Source: Lingula anatina
Lineage: Eukaryota > Brachiopoda > Lingulata > Lingulida > Lingulidae
NCBI RefSeq assembly: GCF_001039355.2
Contig: NW_019775806.1
Location: 1-58,918, forward strand
Direction: 5' to 3'
Length of the DNA stretch: 58,918 nucleotides
A program made the translations under genes and the position numbers. Shown in pieces: positions 1 to 11,119 of the stretch. The stretch's first letter is position 1; the number at the start of each line of letters is the position of its first letter. Below the pieces are notes generated by a model. That model had not been told where the DNA came from. It ran no database searches and saw nothing but the letters and a program-made list of their open reading frames with translations.

Positions 1-75
1 GTCATTAGTATATCATTTTGTACAAGGTCATGACAATCTATGTACCAGTACAGAAATAAATTGAATTGAATTGAA
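1..75 (+). repeat. Possible 3' tail of a non-LTR retroelement
   Basis: The left edge ends in AATAAATTGAATTGAATTGAAT, a polyadenylation-like hexamer followed by a short TTGAA repeat. Several non-LTR retrotransposons and SINE-like elements end in short tandem tails of this kind. A similar TTGAA run occurs at about 37546-37560. The body of the element would lie outside the window, so this call rests on the tail alone. Confidence 0.3.
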
Positions 76-675
76 TTTAATTTACAATCTCAACATTGAA
101 CATTACCTAAGGAGATTATAGTACTAAATCATGCATGTGAGATACATACTGTAAGCCATTTTAATTTTTTTGTTTTATCTCAGATTTATTTAGTAATTAG
201 GAATACTGGTACCTGTAGATTTGAAATGCCAGAATTAGGGTTCACCATAACAGTAAACTTTCAAGTACTTACATTTGGTGTTTCAAATTACAGTGCTACC
301 CAGTGATTTGGTAAATTAAGTTATTATAATGGTCTTGATGGCAAAGATTTTAGCTTTGTTTATATTTTGTGTCCTAGTCCACTGTAGATAGACATTTTTG
401 CCACATACACTGTACATGTTACTAGTACCTCAATATCACTGCTTGTATATGTAATATCTACCTGTGGCTGATTGCTGTTGAAATGCCAAGACCTTTTGGC
501 AACTACGTAAATCCAAGATGGTTTGGATTTCACAGCTACATGGTTTGAGTTTATGGTTGTTCTAAAGATGACAAATAATGGGATGAAATAAAATGACATG
601 GAAAAATAGAAAAACCTGAACATAAAAACAACTTCACACTCCATTGTCCTTTCTTTTTTCTGAGAAAATTGTCAG

Positions 676-1592
676 GACATCAGTCAATATGATGTCAGCC
701 AGTGACCTTATTGGACACGTCCAAGAGCATTTCCTACGTATGTGCTTAATTCATAACTGTCCAATCCTAGCTCTCAGCCTTCCCTTGTTGGCTTTTCATG
801 GCATTCAGTTTACTGCACACTGTCTATTGATCATAATTCAGGTCTGCCACAGCACACAGTGGAGGAGTGGATCCGCCAGGTATTACTGAGACGAACCAGT
901 GTGGTTCAGCAGTTTGAGGAACAGTCACCCTGTGGCAACCTGCCCACAACTCTCGCATCTGTCCCAACGGTGCTGTTGCCAAATGACATGTTATCTTCAA
1001 CAGGGAGTCATGGAAAGACAACAGTCACTAACAAGAAAAAAGTAAGTATTTCACAGCCCACTTGAGGCTGAATTCTTTTTGCCCTAAAACTGCTGGATAC
1101 TGGTACACTTTACTTCTAGCCAAGTTGAGCTGGTGTACCAAATCTGTAAAGGGTTTGGTGGAAAATAGTCAAATGTATTGATTTTTCTTCAGCCAAATTA
1201 GATTATTTTCTAGGAATAGTTTAGACATACTGTATTATCCAGCAGGCCTAGGAAAACTATTTTATGTGGACAGCTACCATTAACAAAAAAGTAGTGATGG
1301 TGTGGGGAGAGAGATAACAGCAAAGATGTACTTGGAATTGAACATCAGTCAGTGATCCATTAGCTCAGGCTCCAGGTCCACCATGAAATACCAATTTTTT
1401 CATGATATATTATGAGATTCAAGTATACATTTGAATTTTAGAATTGACCAGGTCCTCTTAATAAGTACATGTAGCTCTACTGCTGCAAGTTACTTGGCAA
1501 CTGACTTAAGGCTGCTGTGACTGAAAAACTGGGGAAAGTAATTTTCTACATGTGAGCCGTCCTTGCCTCCCTCCCCCCCAGCCCCCCCCCTC

Positions 1593-1630
<38 letters not shown>

Positions 1631-2934
1631 CACACACACACACATACAGTATACACTCACACATATATACAAACACACAGACACACACACATATACACAC
1701 AAACACACACTCTCACACACATACCCCGGTATACCTGACTTTACTGTATATATGCCCTAGAGAGAGTAAAGGTTTTGAACACTATTAATTAAATCTGTTA
1801 TCCATAAGAGGCAGTCAATGTACCAGTACAATAGTATGTGCAATGGAAAGAGTATAAACATAGGTAGGTGAGTGGTGATTTTATTGTTTCCACACTATGA
1901 AATTCTAACCACAGGCCACCATATGCAGTTGTTTTAAGGGTACAAATGAACACAGAACAGGTAGTTTGTTTTTAAGTTGATTGATTATCTAGTGCTAGAA
2001 GCCTGTGTATTTGCTGATTAACGCCTGGAGAACTGAATTGATTTTTACCCAGAGTTTAAAGATGTGATTATCTTGTATTCCCCATTGAGCTTAACTTTAT
2101 TGGTTTCTCAAAGCACATATAATCAGATATACCTGTATATAAGAGATGGAGAAAGAAAGAAAACATTTATATGTTTAGTTTGAAGTGTTTCAATTATTTT
2201 ATCAATTCCGTCAAATTTAAATATATACTACTGGAAGATTATAAAGTTCAGATTTTTTTTTGTTGGAATCAACAGAAGTCCTGTAGCCTGCAATTTTGAA
2301 AGAAGGTTCCCCATAGTCTTTTTTCAGTCTATAAAAGTGGATCTTTTTACCCCCTTAAGTTGATCCAACTTGAGAAATAACATACAGCTTTGTTCAAATT
2401 TTGTGTCAAAATGGATTTTATCAAGCGAAAAAGGACAGTTCTTCCAGAACCAGCACACCAATCTCCTCCTATTGGCTATTTGTGTGTCATAGTACAGTGC
2501 AAGTCTCTGAAACAGCTGTCTTAAACCCCCTCTTGCGTAGCTCAGTGACAACTGCTTAACTGCTCACTTGTAGATAAAACTAAAACCATGCTTTCAACAA
2601 TAACCACCTTAATTTATGAGAACACATTTGATTAATGAGCCGTAGGATATTTCAAGGATTGAAACTTAGCTGCAAAGTACATTCATGTGTATCAAACGCA
2701 GATTTGATAAGAGAACAGAAAGGTTTTCTGATAAGATTTGAACGTACTTGGCAAACTTGAAGTGAGCTGGAGGTAGTAAAGATTATTGCGACAGTGCATC
2801 ATATTCATTTGTCTGATATCTTTAAGCGCTGACTGCTAATTAGGGCCATTATTGGGATAAACTCCCAGGCATACGATACAGTAAAACAGTCTGGACCATT
2901 TGAACTATGCTACTCCAGTGTACTCACAATCAAG
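676..2934 (+). CDS. Internal exons of an unrecognised protein-coding gene
   Basis: I do not recognise this protein. Two consecutive exons are supported by splice signals and phase. Exon 676-737 is preceded by a pyrimidine tract and CAG and ends at GTATGT. Exon 842-1041 is preceded by TTCAG and ends at GTAAGT. They join in frame (phase 1) across a 104-nt intron and encode 87 residues including HVQEHFLRLPQHTVEEWIRQ. The start of this stretch looks helical and the end is Ser/Thr/Lys-rich. A third exon at 2869-2934 (CAG before it, AAG|GTAAAT after it, phase 0 at both ends) would continue the frame but is weaker. No start or stop codon was found, so the gene probably extends left of the window. 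It is unlikely to belong to the Smac homologue downstream, which has its own start. Confidence 0.5.
1042..2868. other. Non-coding stretch: intron of the unrecognised gene
   Basis: This AT-rich stretch has no convincing exon on either strand. Its only structure is the CA-rich microsatellite at 1595-1720. Short open frames here are antisense or low-complexity readings of that repeat. Confidence 0.5.
1595..1720. repeat. Imperfect (CA)n microsatellite
   Basis: About 125 bp of CA dinucleotides, near-perfect at 1596-1640 and then interrupted by AT and AC variants, next to a C-rich run at 1572-1590. The His/Thr- and Val/Cys-rich open frames over it come from the repeat and are not genes. Confidence 0.9.
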
Positions 2935-3809
2935 GTAAATATAATACCATATACCATTACTATTGTGCAGGATAGCTTTTCAAGTCTGCAATGTATATGA
3001 CTAATGGTTACTATAATATGTGCATTTGCTAGCTGTGAAAAAGGTTTTTTATGGTCTCTAGATAAAATTATAAAACAGATTCAGGCATTCAGCTGCTAAA
3101 TCACTGCATTTATGTAAAAAAAGATCCATAGATGGTGGATATGGCTCTCATTATTCAATTACCTCTAAGGCAGAAAAATAGCTGTTTTATCAATTTACTT
3201 ACTTATGGAATCATTAAAAATATATTTCTATGCAGTATTATTAGTGTATAGAATAAAACTAGGGAGTCTGCTTTTCAATTGTGTTGCTATCGCTCAAAAG
3301 GAATGTACTACATGTAGTTTGAGGGACTTCTTACTTAAAAAAAACAGTTGTGTTTGTAAAATTCACAATTTTCCCCAGTTGAAATGATTGAGCCAAAAAC
3401 CATTCCTGTACAGTGAGCTGTTTGGAATTTCCTAACTCAGAGTTTAATAATTTTTCTTTTAGAAATAATTTTACACATGCATTAAGAATTTTGGAAATTT
3501 TCCTTATATTCTTATGAGTACAATGAAATTTACATACATATGTCATTCACGAAGGCTTGTGCTCAGGCACAGTTACAATTACAGGTACTAGTACGTACTA
3601 TGGCCCGGCTCTTCCCCAAGGAAGAACTGAATACCCCAGTACCAGTACATATTAACATGTCCAGTGCTAAAAGTGTATTAATTCTCAACAGTATTGCTGC
3701 TCCTCCAGGGATTTTACAAATAAAAGCCAATATATAACATGAACATGAGTACTGCAGGGTAAATTCTCAACATTATTTTGATTATTCGTGGATGCTTAAT
3801 GGTATGTAA

Positions 3810-4100
3810 GGCCCCATTCAGAATGGATGATCCCAGTACTCACTGATCCGCTGACTAAATATGGCCGGCCACAGATCAAAAGCAATGCTGCTGATTCCTA
3901 ATGGTCTCCCACACCACCACGCACCGTCGCAATAGGGGCCTAGCAATTAAACCTCGGAGCAGGAATTTAATCCGTTTAAAGGTGCATGCATGTAGAGTCT
4001 TGGAGACCATCAGGAATCATTGGCATTGCTTTGAACTGTGGTCAACCGTATTTAGTCTGTGGATCAGTAAGTACCCAGATCATCCATTCTGAATGGGACC
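3810..4100. mobile_element. Foldback MITE with TAA duplication (PIF/Harbinger-like)
   Basis: The ends are GGCCCCATTCAGAATGGATG and, read on the other strand, GGTCCCATTCAGAATGGATG. TAA sits immediately outside both ends (3807-3809 and 4101-4103), consistent with a 3-bp target duplication of the PIF/Harbinger type. The inverted arms continue inward for about 110 nt each, so the whole element is close to a long hairpin. It has no coding capacity. Confidence 0.85.
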
Positions 4101-4180
4101 TAATACACCCTGAATTCCAAATAAAACTGTTTGATGGTCCAAGATTAATGGTAAAAAGTATATCGTAGTTCTCTGATTAC

Positions 4181-4444
4181 AGTAATTACTCGACCTTTTC
4201 AAAGGGGGAAAACTGTGAATTTAACAGATAATATTTTTAAGTCATTACATCTTAAATTTTGAACATTCCTATTGAGTGGTAGAAAAACAAAATTAAAAAG
4301 CAGGCTACTCTATACATGTAGTTTGATTCTCTGCAGTAAAAACACCACAAATGCTGTATAGCAATATCATTTTTGTGATTAAAAAATTTATGTATCTGAA
4401 AGTTTGATAATTATTACCAATTGAAGAGATGGAATAATTACCAT
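4181..4444 (+). mobile_element. MITE copy 1 (AGTAATTACT family)
   Basis: About 260 bp, starting AGTAATTACTCGACCTTTTC and ending in an imperfect inverted copy (...GAAGAGATGGAATAATTAC). A diverged copy in the same orientation lies at 45803-46055. Shared blocks include TTCCTATTGAGTGG, AGGCAGGCTACTCT in close variants, and TGAAAGTTTGATAATT. It is non-coding. Confidence 0.8.
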
Positions 4445-4685
4445 ACTTGAAACTCACCCTGAAATTCAGGGTGCCCTGTCTTGGTTATTGAGGAGAAATA
4501 TCAATAAAACTATAAATTGAGCACACGGTGAGGTCCTCATAGGTGCGTGCTGAGGAAATTAAAATCAAGTTTAATTCCAAGACTCAAAATGAGTTCTGCT
4601 TGCGTGCCTCATTCTGTTCTGCTCTCTTGCCAGGCATGCAATTCCTCCTATCAGTACATAACTTGTTTGATGTGCCTTAAGAACC

Positions 4686-4919
4686 ATTCCCAATGAAAAA
4701 AATCATTCTTCATAGATCAATCCAACTTTGGGGGAACTTTTGCTTAATGCAATCAAACTAACATATTAACACGCCTCCCCTTGTTCCAATGTACTTCTAT
4801 AATCACCAGCTTTTCTGTATTCTACTCAACACCAGGAGGCACGATACTCTGATTGCATTCAGCAAGAGTTCCCATGGGTTTGGATAGATCTATGTGGAAT
4901 GATAGTTTCATAGGGAATA
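4686..4919. mobile_element. Foldback MITE, about 235 bp
   Basis: The left arm (ATTCCCAATGAAAAAAATCATTCTTC, then a block reading GATCAATCC and GGGAACTTTTGCT) is matched in reverse complement by the right arm (AGCAAGAGTTCCC, GGATAGATCTATG, GGAATGATAGTTTCATAGGGAAT). Each arm is roughly 75-80 nt with scattered mismatches. No coding sequence was seen. It belongs to a different family from the element at 3810-4100. Confidence 0.8.
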
Positions 4920-7127
4920 AGCCCTTAGTTTGTATTTTCAACCAGACCAAGTAAGACTATAGATAACATGTAAGTAGATATACTTGTAAAAGTAATGGCA
5001 TCTTATCCATTATTTGTATAATCACTTATATAACCATCACGCTTTAGAATAATGCAATAGTCATTCATTAAAGACTAGCTAGCTGACATACTCTGGGGAC
5101 TCTGACTGGTGCTATTGGTACAATGTATGGGCAGACAACATGTCAGAAGTTTATTGACAATCGCCCTACATCCGGGCATGATCAAATACAAATACAAGAA
5201 GTAAAAATCTTTTAGTAGGTGGGACAGACACTAACACCCCATTTCCATAGATTTTTAGATCGATTTACCCCTGTGGGGAGTCTCACTAGATTACTGTCAG
5301 CTTGGTCGGCTTAAGCGTCTGTCCCGCTTACTAAAAGCTGTAAGGGGGTAATTAACNGTAATGCTCATTCAGACACCTTATCAACCCTTTAAAACATTTA
5401 CTTGGCGTTCGATTAAGCTCACCTTTTAAAAATGCATTTAAGTGAGGCAAGCAATTACAAAACCCAATGTGTTGGTTAGGGACGAGAAAAGCAATACATC
5501 CAACTAAACAACACATAATCTCCGACTGCGCCATGTCTTTCACACCACATTGACAAATTACCAGAAACTACAGAACTTAACGTCAACTCTGTCGCCCGAG
5601 TCATTGACGTGTCAGATTGTTTTAGTACAACACTGTTCCGCTCGGACACCTCTGGGATTGACAGGGCAAGAACCAATGTAACCCTAACCGCTCTCCCAAG
5701 TGCGGTGGTGAAAGCAGTCCCCAGCGACATCCGGAACGCTTTTTGCCTCAATATTTGAAATCGCGTGTCTCTTGGCGGCATGGAAAAAAAAAGGGGGGGG
5801 GGGCAAAGGTAACCAGGTAGACTCCCACGGATGAGTACGACAAGATATTTTCCTATTAAACTGTGATTCAATCATATCCCCATTGAATTTTAGTTATTTT
5901 GAAAACCTTTTAAAAAAGGTATATTCTTTAAAGGGAAATACGCTTCAACGACTGTCAAAAATCAAGGATTGAACGAAATTTTGATAAGTAAATTGATTTG
6001 AATTAAAGCAGGGATCAATTAGATTTTTCATTTACCCATTTCAAGATCAAAATAAAGTTCTTTTAATTGATTAATCTTCGTGAGTTACTTATTCAATATC
6101 TAAATAAGAGATAATGTTCATGATGTGACTCAATGTACCCGTGTACATGTACTTTCCGGACTTTCCAGCCCATGCCCACGAATCTGAGTTATGTGAGGAT
6201 GGATTTTGCTATGTAAGCTGAGAAAGGTAAGACATATGCCATGATTAACGAGACCTAGGCCCTTTACAGAGATTGAGTAGCAAGGATATGCAAACATGAA
6301 TTCTCAGTAGAATCTCCGCATTCCTAAAAATACACATTCTGTCGCTGTTTTTTGTTTCTAAACCTTTCATGCAGAAAAAGGAATTCTGCAACGGAACATT
6401 GATTTCTAAGTTTAAAATAGTAAAATATGGTGTTTGTGTGTGGTCGTTTATTTTTGGAGGTAAGGAAACAACAGCGGGAACATTGTTGCATATGGCTATA
6501 TACGCGTATGAAAGTTTCAATGGACTACCATATGACAGTCTGCTACTTCTGCGTTGCAGCAAACATAAAAAAGGAAAATGATGGTTAAAAATATTGAATG
6601 ATTTTGATTTTCAAGCTAGGTTATGCAATCGGAAAACCATTACTGGGAAATATATAGGCCTATAGGCCTATATATTCCAATTTCATTTGGAGTGATTTTT
6701 TTTCTGAAAAACGCTAAGGATACAATTTTATGTTCAGGTAAAGTAAGTTTTGTAATTTAGGTATTACTTAAATGTAACATAAAGCTTTTGGTCTAAATCG
6801 ATGCACATCTTTCTTAAAGCCCTCATTTAAATAACATTCCTTTGCAATCAGTTGGGCTTTCCAAACAACGCAAAACAAGATTTAGATTGCATCAGAGGAG
6901 CATCCGCTGAGCACTGCGCTAACTTATGGTTTTTTATCTAAATATAGGCCCTACATTTGATTTCTGTTTGTTCGATAAAAGTCGATATAGTTTCAACGGA
7001 GTTAACAAAACACTAGAAATGATGTTATCTTCATCATTTCTGCTTTTGCTGAGTTATTTGCGGGGGGGGGGGGGGGGGAGGATCGAAACTGTACTACGTA
7101 AAAAGGACTGGCTTTACAGCAGTCGGC
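4920..7127. other. Intergenic region upstream of the Smac homologue
   Basis: This stretch holds a foldback fragment at 5205-5355, one ambiguous base (n) at 5357, a GC-richer patch at about 5500-5780, a G-run at 5793-5802, and AT-rich unique sequence. A minus-strand open frame with ATG at 5781 runs to 5476 (about 100 residues, Arg-rich start). It has no recognised homology, and I do not call it a gene. The GC-rich patch may be a promoter region. A 17-nt G-run lies at 7062-7078. Confidence 0.5.
5205..5355. mobile_element. Fragment of a foldback MITE family
   Basis: One arm of a family also present at 7555-7805 and 52905-53160, with a related copy at 53160-53400. Diagnostic pieces are TTTAGATCGATTTACC, TGGGGAGTCTCAC and CGGCTTAAGCGTCTGTCCCG, followed by TACTAAAAGC and GGGGGTAATTA. 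A short inverted copy of the internal piece (TTTTAGTAGGTGGGACAGAC) precedes it, so the element appears rearranged or truncated. Confidence 0.65.
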
Positions 7128-9419
7128 ATGAATGTTGTTGGAAGGTGGATGAGAACTTTTGTCCGGAATTATAAAACTTGCAACCGTAAGAGATATTTGA
7201 AGGGTTCAGTTGGTGCTTCATTGTTTACTCTTCATGCAAAGAATACAACGAACGATGAAAACTCTACAGGAGGCATCCAGGTACATTCGTCTTGAGAGAT
7301 CTCTCTTCAATCTTCATGCACTTTTTCAAGCATATCTCTTGAGCCTCCAACTTCGGATTTCATGGATTGGTCGATGTTCAAAAAACATATAAAATAACCC
7401 CTCATTCCGTACTATTCGTAGCTATTGAAATGCACCTCCCCTCCTAAAAAGCGGGGATTGTGTTTTGCAATGTTAAATACATATACAGGTAAAATCGGGG
7501 GGAGGGGGTGAATTTTTTTCACAGCATAATTTCTGTTATCCTAGACCATTAGAGAGGGATTTAGACTGGGTTCTCATACATGTACCTAGATCGATCTAAC
7601 AGGATCCATCCATCTCTGAGGGGTTTCTCGCTAAATTGCTTTCATCTTCAAGCGGCTTAGATGTCTGTTACGTTGCTAAATGAATCTTAATCACCCCCTA
7701 GCGCCCTCAGTAGGTGTGACAGACATCTAAGCCACTTAAGTTGATTGCAATTTAGCAAGAATCCCCTCTGAGATAGATCAATCCACAGTTAGTACGACAG
7801 GGTCTAGGAATGTTCCCTTATATATAGCTACATGTACCATCAGGGACTTGTGTGTTGTGTGGAATTCTAGTGCACTTGGGGGGGGGTTAGGATTGCTTGT
7901 GGGTGGTTGATTCTGTTTTATTTATTTATTTTTTACATTAAGCATTTTTCAATCAATATTTTTTCTTTTGCTATACAATGAAGTTTATGTTAGAATCATA
8001 TTTCCAGACAGTAAATCCAGTTCACCTGTCTCATCCCTATCTCATTCGCAATGCTGCTGTCAGTAGTGTGGATGCAGCCACTACACTGCTTACACAGATT
8101 GTTACAGCACTACTCCAGGCACAGAAAGAATACATAGAGGTACATGTATTTTAGTAATTAGATGATGAACTAATATAATCAGCAGAGTAGTTTTGCATAA
8201 AACAGGAGATACAGGTTCAACAGGTTGTTGAGCAGCAAATAAGAAATACATTGTTTACCTCATGGAATAATACTAAAGGTAGAATACTGTAACTTTGGTG
8301 TAATAAGCAGTCACATAATGTCTTCATTTGCCATCTTTCAGGCTGTCAGTCATTTGTTAACTGTCATGGAAGCTAACCTTAAAGTGCTGGGGAATCCAGC
8401 TGCTGAGCAGCAAGTCTGGGACATGATAATGGAAGCCAGGGTCAATATGAATGAAAAAGCTATGGCAAGACAGGAACGTACCTTTCATCAAGTCCTGCTT
8501 TAATTAGTGTCCTGAGCATCAGGCCTTATGCAGGCCAGCTTTTTCATTGTCAAATCCCAGTAAATACTTTGTGAACTCTAACAGTCTGCAGAAAGTTTGA
8601 TTGGAGTTGACCGTGCCAGTCAAAAACAGCTGGTCATGTGGATTTCATATTACATGGGTAAATTACCTAGTTAGTAAACCTAACATTTATGATTGACATA
8701 GTGAAGTTGTCAGACATTGCTGTTCATAAGCAACAATGGAAATTTGAAATTGAAGAAGCTGGTTTGCATTGGCTCTGAAACCCTAGCTCGGGCTATGTTC
8801 TAATTACTTGTACATCATGCAAAAAAAAAAATTGCTCTGATTGATTAGATTTCATTTTCCTCAAAAGCTGAAAATGGACATCATATAAATGTAATTGTGA
8901 TGGACATGTTTTGCACTTCAGGAATTGGAAACCCTGTATGCATTTACCGAGAAACTTTTAAACAGTGCTGCTGAAGCTGCGTATGCAGCAGGTAAGTTTA
9001 AATCATTGAAGATAACAACTAATTATTGTAAGTAAACACATTTTAACAAGTAATCAGTGATGCTTCTGTAACACATGGTTTTTGATCTTCATAAAAATGT
9101 ATTTTCTATTGGAGTTTTATTTCATCTTTCTGATGCAAGTTTACTTGAACAGTGAAACTTGTCATTAGTCATTTGCAGACTAAAGATCAGATTAAATTTT
9201 CCAAGCAAATTATTGTTCAGTTATTTTATTCAAGGTGCTGAATATGCAAGTATTGCTGCAAGTGAGCGGATTTACTCAGCTCAGACTCAGCTGAAGGTGA
9301 TAAGAGAGCAATCCAAAGATGCCACTCTGAAACTAGCACAAATGGAAGCCACCACTATACAGAAAACTTCAGAACAGTTGAAGGAAAATAAAAAGGACAG
9401 TGAAGATCCAAGGAGTTGA
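7128..9419 (+). CDS. DIABLO: Smac/DIABLO homologue, mitochondrial IAP-binding protein
   Basis: Smac/DIABLO is a mitochondrial intermembrane-space protein. On release it antagonises inhibitor-of-apoptosis proteins. Five exons are proposed: 7128-7280, 8008-8139, 8342-8464, 8922-8991 and 9235-9419, giving about 220 residues (human 239). The ATG at 7128 opens a basic stretch typical of a mitochondrial presequence (MNVVGRWMRTFVRNYKTCNR). The helical body aligns throughout with Smac, including AAEAAYAAGAEYASIAASER against the human AAEAAYQTGADQASITAR, and it ends in a charged Glu/Lys-rich tail. A poly(A) signal lies at 9506-9511. Oddities: exon 3 joins in frame only if it uses a GC donor (ATG|GCAAGA), because the GT at 8478 shifts frame. 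In addition, no AVPI-type IAP-binding motif is visible. The family call is firm for exons 2-5. Exon 1 is inferred from phase and composition. Confidence 0.85.
7555..7805. mobile_element. Foldback MITE inside Smac intron 1
   Basis: Two inverted arms: the left has CCTAGATCGATCTAACAGG, GAGGGGTTTCTCGCTAAATTGC and CGGCTTAGATGTCTGTTACG. The right has, in reverse, CGTGACAGACATCTAAGCC-like sequence, GCAATTTAGCAAGAATCCCC and ATAGATCAATCCA. The centre carries the ATCACCCCCTAG-like core. It is related to the copies at 5205-5355 and 52905-53400. Confidence 0.8.
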
Positions 9420-9752
9420 CAAAAGGAAGTGTGATGTGTTCAGATTTGAATTACTCTATTATGCCCCTGGCTATATGTTTAATGGGACTTGGACTTTTAC
9501 ATCTAAATAAACCAAATCATTGCAAACATGGGAAATTTTAATAACATGTATAATTTGGGATGGAAAAAAACATAATCATGGAACTTCAGGTTGCACGACC
9601 AATTTTTTTTACCTCAAGCCAAATTGGGCATGGAAGGTACACTTTTGTTCACTGGAAGTGATAAGTAGGTGTAACTATGTATAAATGTGCACTCGTCTCG
9701 AGTTGTCTTGTCTTGTGACTTGTTGTGCTTCTGACGCCCCCTAATTGGTGTT

Positions 9753-9793
9753 TTGTCTATGTTCCATTGTCTATGTTCCTTTGTCTATGTTCC
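9753..9793 (+). repeat. Three tandem copies of TTGTCTATGTTCC
   Basis: Identical 13-mers start at 9753, 9767 and 9781, a 14-bp period, about 45-70 bp upstream of a TATA box. Exact repeats this close to a core promoter could be clustered activator sites, or replication slippage. Confidence 0.85.
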
Positions 9794-9823
9794 TTTGTTC
9801 TGTCTTCCCGCGTCTTTGTCATG

Positions 9824-9843
9824 TGACGTCTCGTTATAAAAGG
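9824..9843 (+). promoter_or_regulatory. CRE and TATA-box core promoter
   Basis: TGACGTC (CRE/ATF type) at 9824-9830 is followed four bases later by TATAAAAGG at 9835-9843. Transcription would start near 9865. It is followed by a possible start codon and a strong splice donor at 9900. The spacing and motif quality suggest a real RNA polymerase II promoter. An LTR-derived promoter is the alternative, because TGTGAC near 9715 and ACAACACA near 10440 could be element ends. Confidence 0.5.
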
Positions 9844-9894
9844 CATTGGCGCCGGATTTTCAAACAGTGCTGGAGTTGCTGTTCGTCTGTCTGT

Positions 9895-9899
9895 ATGTG
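9895..9899 (+). CDS. Candidate first coding exon of the molybdoenzyme gene (ATG TG|)
   Basis: ATG at 9895 and two further bases are followed by GTAAGT. The first clear molybdoenzyme exon (18219) begins with the third base of a codon and then reads openly with no ATG of its own. Joining the two gives [17 protein letters not shown], a normal short lead-in to the first 2Fe-2S domain. The phase match has a one-in-three chance of being accidental, and the intron would be 8.3 kb, so this is inference. Confidence 0.35.
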
Positions 9900-11119
9900 G
9901 TAAGTTGGGGATAGTCTAGTAAATTCTAGTTCAGTTAAGTATCTGCTATGCTATCTTGTCTTTTACGTTCCCAACTCTGTTGCATTATGCTATACTACAG
10001 CATTTTCTACGATCTAGTTTTCAGACCAAGCCATCTATTGGTGTAACCAGCACTCTTTCTAAAACACCCTTGAAAAACATCAGGGTAAGCCGTTATTAGT
10101 AATTTGTATCAAATGTATTATTTCTTTATCAAAGAGGTAAACGAAGAACTATAGAAATGTAAGTGTTTAATAGTTACAGGAAATGCATATTTATTATTTG
10201 TTGTATATATTATTTTATCTAATTATATGTCACCGTTCATTACAGGGTGAAAATTTTAGGTACAATAAATATATTTTAAACCATACGAGAGTCCGCTTGT
10301 TACAAAGGTCTATAAAATCCTTTAGATCAGGGATGCACCAGCCTAATCTGCACCCAGAATTATAATTAACAGAGAAAGAGATGTTTGGAGCCTTAATAAA
10401 CCTCGAGCCTTTTCATATTAATTGATGTAGTTAACAACACAGGTGGGCTGCTATAAAATAACCAGCAGCAAGAGTCCATTAACATGTAAAGATATCTGTT
10501 AATGTGATAAAACTTTATTTTTCAAGTTTACAGAAACATGCAAATAAAAATTAAATATATTTTAATCTTTTATGTGTTACAATCTTCTACCAATTCAAAA
10601 TCAAGACTGCTCACTTTTTTCACAATTAATATAAAAGCATTTTAACTAGCAAAATATTTATCAATATAAACTATATATTTTTAATTAATGCTTGTGTTGG
10701 CAAATTATCTAAACTGGCAAAATTAATATATATACTAAATTATTGGCGAAGATTATAATTTCATTTATGGTGCAATATATACTTTGGGATTCTCTCTTGC
10801 TAGAGCAGTAGCACGCATGGTAGTCAGACACACCATCACCACTCAACTCCCTGTGTGCAATCATTACAACACTCGGGGTATCACTGACCAATTGCAGGTC
10901 AACTCCTTAATACTTAATTAAAACGCGTTCACCATATGCGTCCAGCATCAGATCAATCCCAGCAACCGGACCGTAGTCACAAAAAGTGTACAAGAATACC
11001 ACCTCTACATAACATGCCACAACACAAGACCGCCAGAAGGTAAGAAACTTTATTTTAAACTCACCCCACCTTCAATACTTGCCAACCTCGCTCAAGTATC
11101 CATCTCAAGTATCCATCTC

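Noticed and set aside
842-1041. Treating exon 842-1041 as the N-terminus of the Smac homologue
   Set aside because: The phase would allow it, but a presequence-encoding exon at 7128-7280 fits in size, composition and phase, whereas this exon follows another in-frame exon of a different protein.
1490-1788. Open frames rich in Cys/Val or His/Thr over the CA microsatellite
   Set aside because: Both strands are open only because of the dinucleotide repeat; no splice or homology support.
7062-7078. G-run as a possible G-quadruplex or functional element
   Set aside because: A single homopolymer of 17 G is more likely slippage or assembly-sensitive sequence; similar C/G runs occur throughout the window.
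9715-10442. Possible solo LTR (TGTGAC...ACAACACA with TATA box and AATAAA)
   Set aside because: No matching 5-bp target duplication, no second copy and no internal element sequence. Kept only as an alternative for the promoter.
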